Source of the DNA: Flectonema sp. DT1601
Taxonomy: Eukaryota > Euglenozoa > Diplonemea > Diplonemida > Diplonemidae
Length of the DNA: 64,000 nucleotides
Assembly (NCBI GenBank): GCA_964019425.1
Contig: OZ025821.1
Span: forward strand, 263,001 to 327,000
Direction: 5' to 3'
How positions within the stretch are numbered: position 1 is the stretch's first letter; each line of letters begins with the position of its first letter. The position numbers and the translations under genes were made by a program. Positions 41,665 through 50,769 of this stretch are shown here, piece by piece. The notes beneath the pieces were generated by a model. That model did no database searches. It saw only the letters and a program-made list of their open reading frames with translations, and had not been told where the DNA came from.

Positions 41665-43261
41665 ATGCCCCCCTCTCATTCAACACAAAAGGGAAAGAAA
41701 CGCAGGACCAGTCCGATTGAAGAAAGTATAAAACCAACACCCACAACCAAACCTATCGGATCAACACCCACAACCAAACCTATCGGATCAACACCCACAA
41801 CCAAACCTATCGGATCAACACCCACAACCAAACCTATCGGATCAACATCCACCACAACTGTTACTCAGGATACTTCAAGTAGTAGTTTAGTTGAAAGAAA
41901 GGTCAGTCTCGATGAGAAGCACCAGACAGAAGTTGAACCCACAGAGTACGAAGAAGAGGAAGAGGAAGTTGTTCATAAATATTTAAAACAAAGTAGGAGA
42001 AGTTGGTCGAAAGTATTAAGTAAAGAAGTAAGACTTAATTTAGGTGAAGGGTACGATACAGAAAGTAATAGTGATGACGCTTCTCTGACATCTGCTATCG
42101 ACCCAGAAATCTCAAAAGTGACTCCTCTCGTCCCAACGCTCCCACCGACAACCGAACGCAGAGACACTCCTCGACGTGGTCGTACTTCCAGTAGAAGAGG
42201 TGCTGTGAAAGCAGTTCCAAAAATAGCCATTGCTGCCGCCTATAATACGAATAAGAGAAGACGGGCACAGTCAAGATTTAAAAACACGACCAAGAAACTA
42301 ATGAGTCAATCACGGTCTGAAGACCTGAAAGACGGAGGGCTCACTGAGAACGCCATTCGGTATCTTGACGAGTCAAACCAGCTGCCGAAACTTCCTCAAG
42401 AAAGTGACATCACAAACAGTTCATATCAAAGAGATGAGCTGGTTGACATGTTAATGACTGGCGTTACTCCTTACAATGTTCCTCTTACTCAGTCATCAAC
42501 AGAACGTCAGTCTGAAAAAGTTCTTGAAGATCGTCACAAAGTGTTGATGGACTTCGTAAGACATGCTCGCGATGAGTTCGGAGATATTCTATTCTCTTCA
42601 ATCGATGAGAAAACTATGGAACCTGAAACCTTATATAACCTTCTTAGAGAACAACCTAATTTATTAACTTACTTTGTAACTCCTCGATATTCAAGTGGTC
42701 CTCCCATTCCATCTCAGGTGCACACTGCGGTTCAGTACTTCGGTTCTGATCACCCGAAGCGGAAGAACACCTCCCGAAGGGTATGATTTTACTTTTAGTT
42801 TTTTATTATTGTTTCTTTTCGTACCTAACGAATGTTATGTAGTAATGAAGACTGAGAGTATGGCATACTCAAAGTTATCATTTAATCATTCTACAGTACG
42901 TTCGTCGATTATTGGTAAACGTCATGAGTTCTTGTCCTCTTCAACTGAGTAACCTAAACTGACCTCATCAAGAAGTCTATACTTTTGTATAAAATACCCT
43001 TAAAGGATAATTAAATAAAATAAACACACACAGGGTGGTGACTGTGGTCCTTCGACTATGCCTGAGATTGTAATACGACCATCAGCACCTGCAGCTTTTC
43101 ATAAGAACAAGCATGAGCCGCATATCTTACCATCAAGTGTTTGGTCACTTAATCTACCAAGTATTGGTAAGGGAAGTAGTATGCAGATGAAGGATAAAGA
43201 ACCTCAATCCCCGAGGAATAAAGATTTCGAAGTAGTTACGCTTCCACCAATTAGTGGGTAG
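41665..43261 (+). CDS. Orphan disordered protein with 9-residue repeats (2 exons)
   Basis: Exons 41665-42780 and 43034-43261 give 447 aa. The start is the ATG at 41665. No family is recognised. Residues 24-59 are four exact repeats of TPTTKPIGS (the first begins with P), followed by Ser- and Glu-rich sequence, a basic stretch near 175-220 (RRGRTSSRRGAVK, NKRRRAQSRFKNTTKK) and a helical region at about 255-345. Exon 2 encodes MPEIVIRPSAPAAFHKNK-type sequence ending LPPISG. Both exons meet in phase 0. The 253-bp intron between them is longer than others here, and a small middle exon inside it cannot be excluded, because another frame near 42850-42950 reads as protein-like. Confidence 0.65.
41734..41841 (+). 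repeat. Coding minisatellite, 27 bp x 4
   Basis: Four exact or near-exact 27-bp units (ACACCCACAACCAAACCTAT core) encode the TPTTKPIGS repeats. A shortened fifth unit follows. The copies are identical except for the first base, so the array is young. Confidence 0.9.
42781..43033 (+). other. Candidate intron of the repeat-bearing orphan (253 nt)
   Basis: It starts GTATGA and ends ACACACACAG, matching the donor and acceptor patterns of the window. Length is atypical. It may be two introns around a small exon. Confidence 0.6.
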
Positions 43262-43985
43262 AATCGTTTAGTATGAAGGCATTTGTTATTGTCGTTGATG
43301 ACTTTATTGTTTTGTTATGTTGATTTCATTCATTTACACGTCAGTCGTTGTGAGCTTTGGTTCAGTCAAGGCTGCGTTTTCCATTTTTTTTTTCTTTTTT
43401 TTCTGTTTAACCATTTTGTCTGAGTCTCAATGTTCTTTGGAATATTATTTTGTGATTAAATTCTTTGTTATCGAACAAAACCCGCAATATGGGGAAAACA
43501 ATGTTATCAAATGGGATAAAGCTTCGCTGTTTCACAAACTAATTTGTTTTAAAATGCGAAGTGAACTCTCTCTCTGAATAGAAATGGGAGAGTGGATGAT
43601 TTGCTGTTTTTCCCCCTTCTTTTCTGTTACTGTCTGATGGTCAGATATCTGTAGGGTACTGAATTTGAGTTATCTGATTTTTTCGTTTTCCATTTTTTGT
43701 TTTCCAATGTCAGTGTTTTCTTCTGAATTCGTTGTCCTTTTCATTTTCTTATTTTAGATGACGTGCGTACTGCCGTACGCTTGTCGACGTTGCCGTTTGC
43801 ATCTTTTGCTTTCTTTTTCTCAAGCGTTTTCTGAGCCGACCGCTTGTTAGATTTTCGATTTATTATTATAATTATAATATGTGACCTTCAGCAGGGGAGG
43901 GGAACACACAAGGTTAATCTAACTTATCAATTCACATGAAATGTTATTTACTCCCTCACCCCTCAGCTAACCAGCCACCACAACT
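43262..43985. other. Intergenic region
   Basis: No gene is seen. It is T-rich in 43390-43410 and 43600-43720. ACTCCCTCACCCCTCAG ends at 43966, 19 nt before the next ATG. Confidence 0.55.
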
Positions 43986-44177
43986 ATGGGCGGATCAAGA
44001 AACTCTCGCAAGGGATGTCAAAGTGGACACAGCAAAGGATCAGGTAAGAGACACGGTAGTGAGAGAACTGCCAGAAGAGGATTCGTCAGCAACGCTTTGG
44101 CGACGACTGAAGCTTACGGAGCAAAGGAAAGATACAACTGGGTGAACACTCCTTCCCACAGCAAGTCTGACTACTGA
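43986..44177 (+). CDS. Small basic protein, 63 aa, unknown
   Basis: The frame encodes 63 aa rich in Gly, Ser, Arg and Lys (MGGSRNSRKGCQSGHSKG...), ending NWVNTPSHSKSDY. No family is recognised. Three points favour a real gene: a strong pyrimidine-CAG site lies 19 nt before the ATG, as at neighbouring genes; codon use (AAG, AGA, GGA, AAC) resembles the highly expressed eL27 genes; and the composition is unlike homopolymer artefacts. An overlapping frame from 43936 is less likely because it starts upstream of the acceptor-like site. Basic, glycine-rich short proteins are often RNA-binding or ribosome-associated, but nothing specific shows this. Confidence 0.55.
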   Translation: MGGSRNSRKGCQSGHSKGSGKRHGSERTARRGFVSNALATTEAYGAKERYNWVNTPSHSKSDY

Positions 44178-44566
44178 TATCTGAACAAATTTACCTGTTC
44201 ATCTTCTCAAGCGAGTAGATATTAATTTCTTACTTCCGTTGTAAAAAAAAAAAAAAAAAAAAAAAAACCCTTTGTCGGCAGGAAATCTTCTAACCTTTAC
44301 CTGCTGCGGGTCATTTCCTCCCTCGTTGATTTTTTTTTCTTTTATCTTTTCTCTTTGTGGTCCCCCACTGCTTCCTAACATCTCTGTAGAGACCACAACC
44401 TGATGAGCCTTGTTGAGAATTTGTAAATAATCTTTTGACAACACTAGCAGAGTAAATATGATTGAGTGGAATCGAGAAGGGATTATTATTGTACAGATTC
44501 ACTGCTTTAGTCTGTTTAAAAAATATATTTCTATTTCCCTAACAGAGTAACTCCATGTGTGTTTAA
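44178..44566. other. Intergenic region
   Basis: No gene is seen. A run of about 25 A lies at 44243-44267. TTTCCCTAACAG ends at 44545, 21 nt before the next ATG. Confidence 0.55.
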
Positions 44567-46168
44567 ATGAGTTGTGGTGATATTTTCGATGGTATGCAAT
44601 CTGACACTTCAAGTGATTACTTCACAGACTGTTTGTCTGATGAAAGTGACAATCGACAAAAACAAAATAAGACTACCGACTATGAGAAGCAGCTAATTAA
44701 ACAATCAGAAAGACTGACGTCCCTCAGCGACTATCAAATAGTATTGGAGTCTGTTGTTAAACAGCTCACTATTGAGAGGGATGAGGCAAGAAATCATTCA
44801 AATTATAAACAAATTCAAGAAGAAAATAATAATTTAAAATCAACCATCTCGAGGCTAACTTCTGAGAGAGATGCCTCATTGAAATACATTAGTCGTATTC
44901 AGCTATTGCATGATTCTCAGATGTGGAATTTAGAAAAAGATTTAATGCTCTCAAGTGACTCCAATAGTGAATTTATTGTAAATAAGAAAATCCTTTTCTA
45001 CAGAGAATTGTTATTAGCTGCCACTGAATCATGGGAAGACGTGTCCTGTAAATTACATGAAATAATACATTGTCCTTCAACTATAAAGTTATCAAGCGTT
45101 TATAATCAAATGAAGAAGGCTGTTTGGTTATTAAAAACTGAATGCGATGGCATCTCAACACGACACCAATCCGATGTTTTATTTGATGACGACCACGATA
45201 ATGAATTCACTGAAAGTGTCGCTTCAACTACCTGCGACAATCAATCACAACAAGTCAATGATCCTCGACTCCTTCGTCGTGATGACAGCTGCAATATTTT
45301 AGAAGGAAAGTATTCATCTGCTACCAAACAACCATTTATTAACTCTCTTCAGGAAGAGTTAAGCTACAGTGACTGTAGCCTTCAATGTGTTACTGGTATT
45401 GGAGCTTTACGCAGAGATGACAGCTGTGTTATTTTAGAGGGAAAGAAACCGTTGGACTGCACAACTCAACAAGAAGAGATGAGCCACGCCGAATACGACT
45501 CTCAGTTTACAATCAGTAATATCCAACATGAAAATACTCCTACAGTTGTTCAAGGAGATACGAAAGAATTGATAAAAAAATCAAATGATGACACGCGTTC
45601 TAAACATAATAACGATCCACATCTGAGTGAGTCTGCTCTGAATGTTCTAAATAGCGATTTCTATTTTGATGTTATCAACGATGCCACTGAATCAAGTAGC
45701 ACACATTATAGTATTGTTTGTCAAAGTGGTACTTTAGCAACGCCTGAATTCCGTCCTGTGAGTGGTAAAATAAATATTGCTGCGACTCCGACTGTTGTTG
45801 ATGATAAGAAGACAACAGCAAATAAACCTTCAGATGATGAGTGTCTTGATAAGGATACTTTGAGAGATGTAAAATATCGGGGGGTTGATAATTCAAAACG
45901 AATCCCAACATGTGGAAGTTACTTCCGACCAGTTAATCTTGGGATTACTAATCATCCAAAGCCGCTTCAATCACTTCCACCAGTTTCAATATTACTGTCT
46001 GGAGACGATATCAATTTAAAAGATTTCAATGAAGAGTACGCTCCTACTGCTTTAGAGTCATGTGATGGGTACTCAACTGAAGTAACAAATGAAGGAACGT
46101 CACCTCCGACATACCATTCCGATACTCAGCTGATAGATATGTCTATAGGTTCTCATTTTGCTTTGTGA
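44567..46168 (+). CDS. Acidic coiled-coil orphan protein
   Basis: The 533-aa protein is not recognised. Residues 1-40 are acidic and Ser-rich, about 40-110 form a coiled coil (YEKQLIKQSERLTSLSDYQ; ERDEARN), and about 135-200 look helical. The remainder is disordered. A motif of about 13 residues, LRRDDSCNILEGK, recurs 47 residues later as LRRDDSCVILEGK, each followed by an acidic EELSYSD/EEMSHAEYD segment, so the region is an internal duplication of about 50 residues. Such conserved short motifs in a disordered tail are typical docking sites, but the partner is unknown. It could be a cytoskeletal or centrosomal scaffold. Confidence 0.72.
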   Translation: MSCGDIFDGMQSDTSSDYFTDCLSDESDNRQKQNKTTDYEKQLIKQSERLTSLSDYQIVLESVVKQLTIERDEARNHSNYKQIQEENNNLKSTISRLTSERDASLKYISRIQLLHDSQMWNLEKDLMLSSDSNSEFIVNKKILFYRELLLAATESWEDVSCKLHEIIHCPSTIKLSSVYNQMKKAVWLLKTECDGISTRHQSDVLFDDDHDNEFTESVASTTCDNQSQQVNDPRLLRRDDSCNILEGKYSSATKQPFINSLQEELSYSDCSLQCVTGIGALRRDDSCVILEGKKPLDCTTQQEEMSHAEYDSQFTISNIQHENTPTVVQGDTKELIKKSNDDTRSKHNNDPHLSESALNVLNSDFYFDVINDATESSSTHYSIVCQSGTLATPEFRPVSGKINIAATPTVVDDKKTTANKPSDDECLDKDTLRDVKYRGVDNSKRIPTCGSYFRPVNLGITNHPKPLQSLPPVSILLSGDDINLKDFNEEYAPTALESCDGYSTEVTNEGTSPPTYHSDTQLIDMSIGSHFAL

Positions 46169-46330
46169 GTTTTTAAACTGGCATTGCGAGACCCCAACAT
46201 CAGTTCATTTTTCTCCTTTTTAAGTTTTTTTAATTACACCACATCACTTTGTGATTCACTTCTTATTTGCTTACTGTTACTCACTGCTTTAGTGCAAAGT
46301 GAGTACAGGTATTATTCTTTACACCTTGAT

Positions 46331-46368
<38 letters not shown>

Positions 46369-47006
46369 ACCGGAAATCGGAGAAGAAACTATTCAGATCA
46401 AGACGCCATTATTTATTGTGAGGAATGTTATCTATTTATCCCCCTTGTGCGTCAATCGCAGAGTGTAAACCTACACTAACATTACCTTTAGTCAACTGTA
46501 TCTCAGAACTAATGTTAAATTATCGTTATGTTGTTTATGATACAATGCATTTGTATTTTACGTACAAAATCAAACAGTTAGCCCCCCTTGTGCGTTCAGT
46601 GTGAGTATTACTGTCTGCGATCATCAAAGATATAAAGTTTTTGTCTGAATAGTTCTTTTTTTTTTGTTTTTTCTTGTTTACACCCCCCCTCGCAGCATAG
46701 TTCGATTTTAGTTATTTTATAACGACTCTCTAAAACTGAGTCATACGGTCGCTTTATACTTTTGAAAAAAATAAAAAAAAAATGATGAGTTTCTTTTGCT
46801 TTTCTACACAAATTAGAGTTCTGGTTCTCTCCCTTTTTTTTTTGCAACAAATCTGATTTCCCTTCCTGAATGCGTTTGACGTTCTTCTCATACTGTGTGG
46901 TGATTGTGGGAAGTTGATGATTGAAACTTTGGTTTTTCTTTTTTTTTTTTTTTTAAAAAATAAAAACTAAAAAAAATTAGTTCATTTTTCAGTTCATGGC
47001 AATAAA
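46169..47006. other. Intergenic region with a relative of the 16-kb repeat
   Basis: No gene is seen. A T run of about 30 lies at 46337-46366. Bases about 46580-46670 (CCCCCTTGTGCGTTCAGTG, then TCTGCGATCATCAAAG and TCTGAATAG plus a T run) resemble the end of the 323-bp units at 16.2-16.6 kb. TTCATTTTTCAG ends at 46992, 14 nt before the INTS4-like ATG. Confidence 0.6.
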
Positions 47007-49151
47007 ATGTCAGAATGCAAAGCAACCCTGCGACGGTTGATAAACGGCGGCATTGCTAATGAGGTGCAGGTACTGCTTCAGACATTGAAGGTAATCTGTG
47101 AGGATGGGTCAGGTGATCCAACTCAAATGAAAGCAACAGTAGTTGCGATGTTATTAATAAATATTAATGGTAGCACATCTGCTGAAAAGATTGCTGGATT
47201 GGGTTGTATGTCTAAAACTATTACTGCTATCAAATCAAGCAGTACTCATCATTTGCGAAATCACAGACTGGCATCAATGTACTGCTGTGAAGTTCTTTGT
47301 CGATACCCAGACATGTCAATGTCATGTTTGTTGGACGTCGCGGAAACTCAATTATATTCACTTCACGATCCAATCCCAGAAGTTAGATGTGCGGCCCTTC
47401 ACGGGATCTTATTCCTACTTGATAGAATCCCTTCAAAACTTCCAGGGTCTGGTAGTCTTAATATCTACGACAGTATTTTATCTCGATTACTTTTCATTGC
47501 ATCTGATGTTTCTCCTTATGTTAGATACCTTTGCGCTCAGGCACTTGCGTTGTGTCATCCCGCGAACACATCCGTAGTAGTAAAAGGTTTGGAGTGGGAA
47601 TCATGGAAGTCTGCAAATGAAGTTCGAAAGATATCAAAAAATAAAGAACAGCAATCAGTGAGGTCTCGTTTACTGGATTCTTCTAATGCGAAATCTTTGG
47701 AAAATGAGTCTAAAAACCAAGACAAGGAACCACTACCCCTTTCCAGTACTAGTATTATTGCTGTTTTACTTGAAGATGAACATAGTCATGTTCGGATGGC
47801 GACGCTTCGATCTCTCTGTTTTTTAGGAAAAAAACACAATCAATTAATTAGTATTGCTACTCCCTTTGTATGTGATCTGTGCTACGACCAATGCGGTTCT
47901 GTTTGCACTGATGCGCTGAGGTGTTTGACAGAATGGGCTAATTTTATATCATTTTCTGATGATCAACTACAGGTTGTGTATGATGCCTTAGCCAGTTCTG
48001 ACAATACTATTCTAGTCACGGCGTTGCGATTAGTCGGTTTCGTTAAGCTTCCTTCTGTCAATAGTTTAACAACTTTATTAAAAACTCTCTTTGTATTATT
48101 ATCAATTGGTAGTCTTGGTCGTCACTACAGCTCTATACGTGAATCAATCACGAGATGTATTAAGCTACACAAGGATTGGGTGTGCGCTACCCTCCCTGAA
48201 ATTATTCCTAAAAATGCTTCAGATCTAAGTTTAATTTCTCAATCATCATTTATAGGAATGGTTATAGTAATTGTTAGTAGTCATCAGTGTCTTCAAATTA
48301 CAATAGAACTGATGAGAGAGAGTCCAACAAGTGATCAGCTTCTACTCAAACTTTGGGAAGGCATCTCTAATGTGATTGAAAGACATTCTGACTTAGTTCC
48401 TGAAGCTGAGAATATTTTAAATAGTTTTATTGGTGTAAATGATTCGATTAAAAAAACTTTTTTAGTCGATTTTCATGATCTACTTTCAAGTGACACTCAA
48501 CGGTGCAACAGTGAGTCTTCTTTGGTTGAATTTTTGGGGAAGTCAGTTGAGATGATTTCTTTGAAATATCCAACGAATAGCAAATTCATAACCTGGTTAA
48601 AAACTCACTTGTGCATGCTTTTAGAATCTTCAATGACACGCAGCATAGTAGACGCAGAGAGGTGTTCATCAACATTGTCAGCGTTCAGATCTCGTAGTCA
48701 GTTGAACGTTGGTATCGCACCACCACGAGTGTCAAATCTCTGTTACTCAAAGTCAATGAATGCGTTGTTTTCTGCACAACAGATATCCGAGTGGGGATCG
48801 TACAATCGTATTGGTTTAAAAATCAACTGTGTAGCAAACATAAAATGGAAAAATACTTTACCCGGAATCGAACTGGTCCGTCCCCAAATCCTTCACACGG
48901 CCGAAGCTGAAGTATCACGAATCTCAGCAAAGCAAATTAGCTGTCATTCATGGGAGATATCATGGAGGGTCAGTGTTAGTACTGATGCAGATGGTCTTCG
49001 TTTGACTTCTGAAGGTCAGCCGCTGGCACAAGTCGAATTAGCTATTTTTGCGGCCTGCAATGAGCTTCACGTTAAGGAAAGTAAATTCGGAGTCTTATCA
49101 AATAAATTTGTAATGATTTCACGTGTTAGTACCCTGACTTTGTCTTTATAA
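47007..49151 (+). CDS. INTS4: INTS4-like HEAT-repeat protein (Integrator)
   Basis: The 714-aa protein consists of HEAT-type helical repeats up to about 480 (PEVRCAALHGILFLL, SPYVRYLCAQALALC, HSHVRMATLRSLCFLG, SVCTDALRCLTEW). The last 130 residues are beta-rich. This order and the segment around DDQLQVVYDALASSDNTILVTALRLVGF resemble Integrator subunit 4, which in animals forms the cleavage module with INTS9 and INTS11 and processes snRNA and other nascent RNAs. It is shorter than human INTS4 (963 aa). A different HEAT adaptor is possible, so the symbol is tentative. The ATG at 47007 lies 14 nt after a TTTTTCAG site; another ATG at 46996 is out of frame. Satellite DNA begins about 70 bp after the stop. 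Confidence 0.65.
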   Translation: MSECKATLRRLINGGIANEVQVLLQTLKVICEDGSGDPTQMKATVVAMLLININGSTSAEKIAGLGCMSKTITAIKSSSTHHLRNHRLASMYCCEVLCRYPDMSMSCLLDVAETQLYSLHDPIPEVRCAALHGILFLLDRIPSKLPGSGSLNIYDSILSRLLFIASDVSPYVRYLCAQALALCHPANTSVVVKGLEWESWKSANEVRKISKNKEQQSVRSRLLDSSNAKSLENESKNQDKEPLPLSSTSIIAVLLEDEHSHVRMATLRSLCFLGKKHNQLISIATPFVCDLCYDQCGSVCTDALRCLTEWANFISFSDDQLQVVYDALASSDNTILVTALRLVGFVKLPSVNSLTTLLKTLFVLLSIGSLGRHYSSIRESITRCIKLHKDWVCATLPEIIPKNASDLSLISQSSFIGMVIVIVSSHQCLQITIELMRESPTSDQLLLKLWEGISNVIERHSDLVPEAENILNSFIGVNDSIKKTFLVDFHDLLSSDTQRCNSESSLVEFLGKSVEMISLKYPTNSKFITWLKTHLCMLLESSMTRSIVDAERCSSTLSAFRSRSQLNVGIAPPRVSNLCYSKSMNALFSAQQISEWGSYNRIGLKINCVANIKWKNTLPGIELVRPQILHTAEAEVSRISAKQISCHSWEISWRVSVSTDADGLRLTSEGQPLAQVELAIFAACNELHVKESKFGVLSNKFVMISRVSTLTLSL

Positions 49152-49219
49152 AGTTTAGAAATATTCCAGTATGAGTATCGCTGTATTCATTCATTGTTTA
49201 TCTAACAATCGCTACATAC

Positions 49220-50620
49220 TCTGTGATGGTTTAATTATTAAGCAGTCAAGTGAGTTTACTGTTTATTTATCTCACTTTTTAGGAGTCATTCACACATTAA
49301 AAATGGATTAATATTCTACTCTGAATACGTTTACAGTTTTATGGATACCACGTAGTGGTAGTGATTGAGTACAATTGATTAGTTTATATTACAAATAATA
49401 ATAAAATAATAATTAAACACCACTCAGAGTCCCCACACACACACATGACATTGTTTGATTGAATTATTTATTATAAATTAGGACTTTCTCAGATCCTTGA
49501 AAATCAGGTTCTCATTACGATTCGAAGGTTTCAGATGTTGTTCGTCTCCGTCTCGGTCAGTCCATTGCTCTGCGCATCTTATTTATTACACGCATGTTGC
49601 GATTTCGTAGCATCCTGATTGGTGACAACGTTTCTTTTGCAGGAAATAACTTTTCCATTGCACGTTATCCCAGTTGTGGTCGCTACGATGATGGTTTGTT
49701 AATATACCTGGGAGTCACATCATTCTTGTTGTACTCTTCGGTTATGAAGCATTCCGATGTTGGTTATCTACGCCTCAGTCAGTCCATTGCTCTGCGCATC
49801 GTATTTGTCACACGCATGTTTCGATTTCGTAGCTTCCTCTGAGTGGTGTCAAACGTTTCTAGCCTCACAGTTCTTTTATTTAGTTCTGTTTCACGTTCTC
49901 CACTTCAGGAAGCTTCGATGATGGTTTTGTTCGTATTCTGAACAGTCACATCATTCTTGTTGTTGTTTTCAGTTTTACAGCTTACCGTTGCTCCGCGCAT
50001 CGTATTTATTGCACTTTTCGATTTCGTAGCGTCCTGATTGGTGACAACGTTTCTTTTGCAGGAAATAACTTTTCCATTGCACGTTATCCCAGTTGTGGTC
50101 GCTACGATGATGGTTTGTTAATATACCTGGGAGTCACATCATTCTTGTTGTACTCTTCGGTTATGAAGCATTCCGATGTTGGTTATCTACGCCTCAGTCA
50201 GTCCATTGCTCTGCGCATCGTATTAATTGCACGTTTGTATTTCGTAGCTTCCTCTGAGTGGTGTCAACGTTTCTAGCCTCTCAGTTCTTTTATTTAGTTC
50301 TGTTTCACGTTCTCCACTTCAGGAAGCTTCGATGATGGTTTTGTTTGTATTCTGGACGGGCAGTCGCATCCTTTTTATTTCAGTTCTCGACTTCGGAACA
50401 TATCTGATGTTGGTTTTGAAGGTGAAAAGGAAGTCCTCGTTCCTCAAATGAATTCTTTTTTTTTCTTTCGGAATATCATCTTTTGAAACATTAAAACAAT
50501 CAATAACTTCACTTATTGTTTTCATTACTGTTTTTGAATTAATTAATATTCTGATTGCTTGTTTTTGTATTTGTGGGTGAATCGATAAAGATTCAGCTTG
50601 GATTTTTTTGTAGGCAGTGC
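49220..50620. repeat. Long satellite unit L1, about 1.4 kb
   Basis: First of three near-identical copies; the others begin at about 54858 and 58490. It holds a short palindrome (TACCAC-gta-GTGGTA near 49345) and an internal duplication of about 419 bp, in which the block with CAGGAAATAACTTTTCC occurs near 49640 and again near 50060. Open frames of 82 and 116 codons inside it are by-products of repeat conservation. Confidence 0.88.
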
Positions 50621-50769
50621 CGAGTATGTATTTTTGCTTCGACACTCTTTTCATTACTTTAGATTCCAAAGCTACAGTTTCTGTACTTTATTGAAAAGTG
50701 TCAGGTGTATTTTACTACTTCGGTGCCCTACTCTGTCCTGTAGCGAATAGTTTTCGTACTTTTTCATCC

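Noticed and set aside
49594-49842. 82-codon frame conserved in the three long units (also 55222 and 58814)
   Set aside because: Conservation equals that of the whole repeat, no acceptor-like site precedes it, and the composition is not protein-like.
50319-50669. 116-codon antisense frame in the long units (also 55946 and about 59600)
   Set aside because: Frame and ends differ between copies, and the sequence is a by-product of the repeat.
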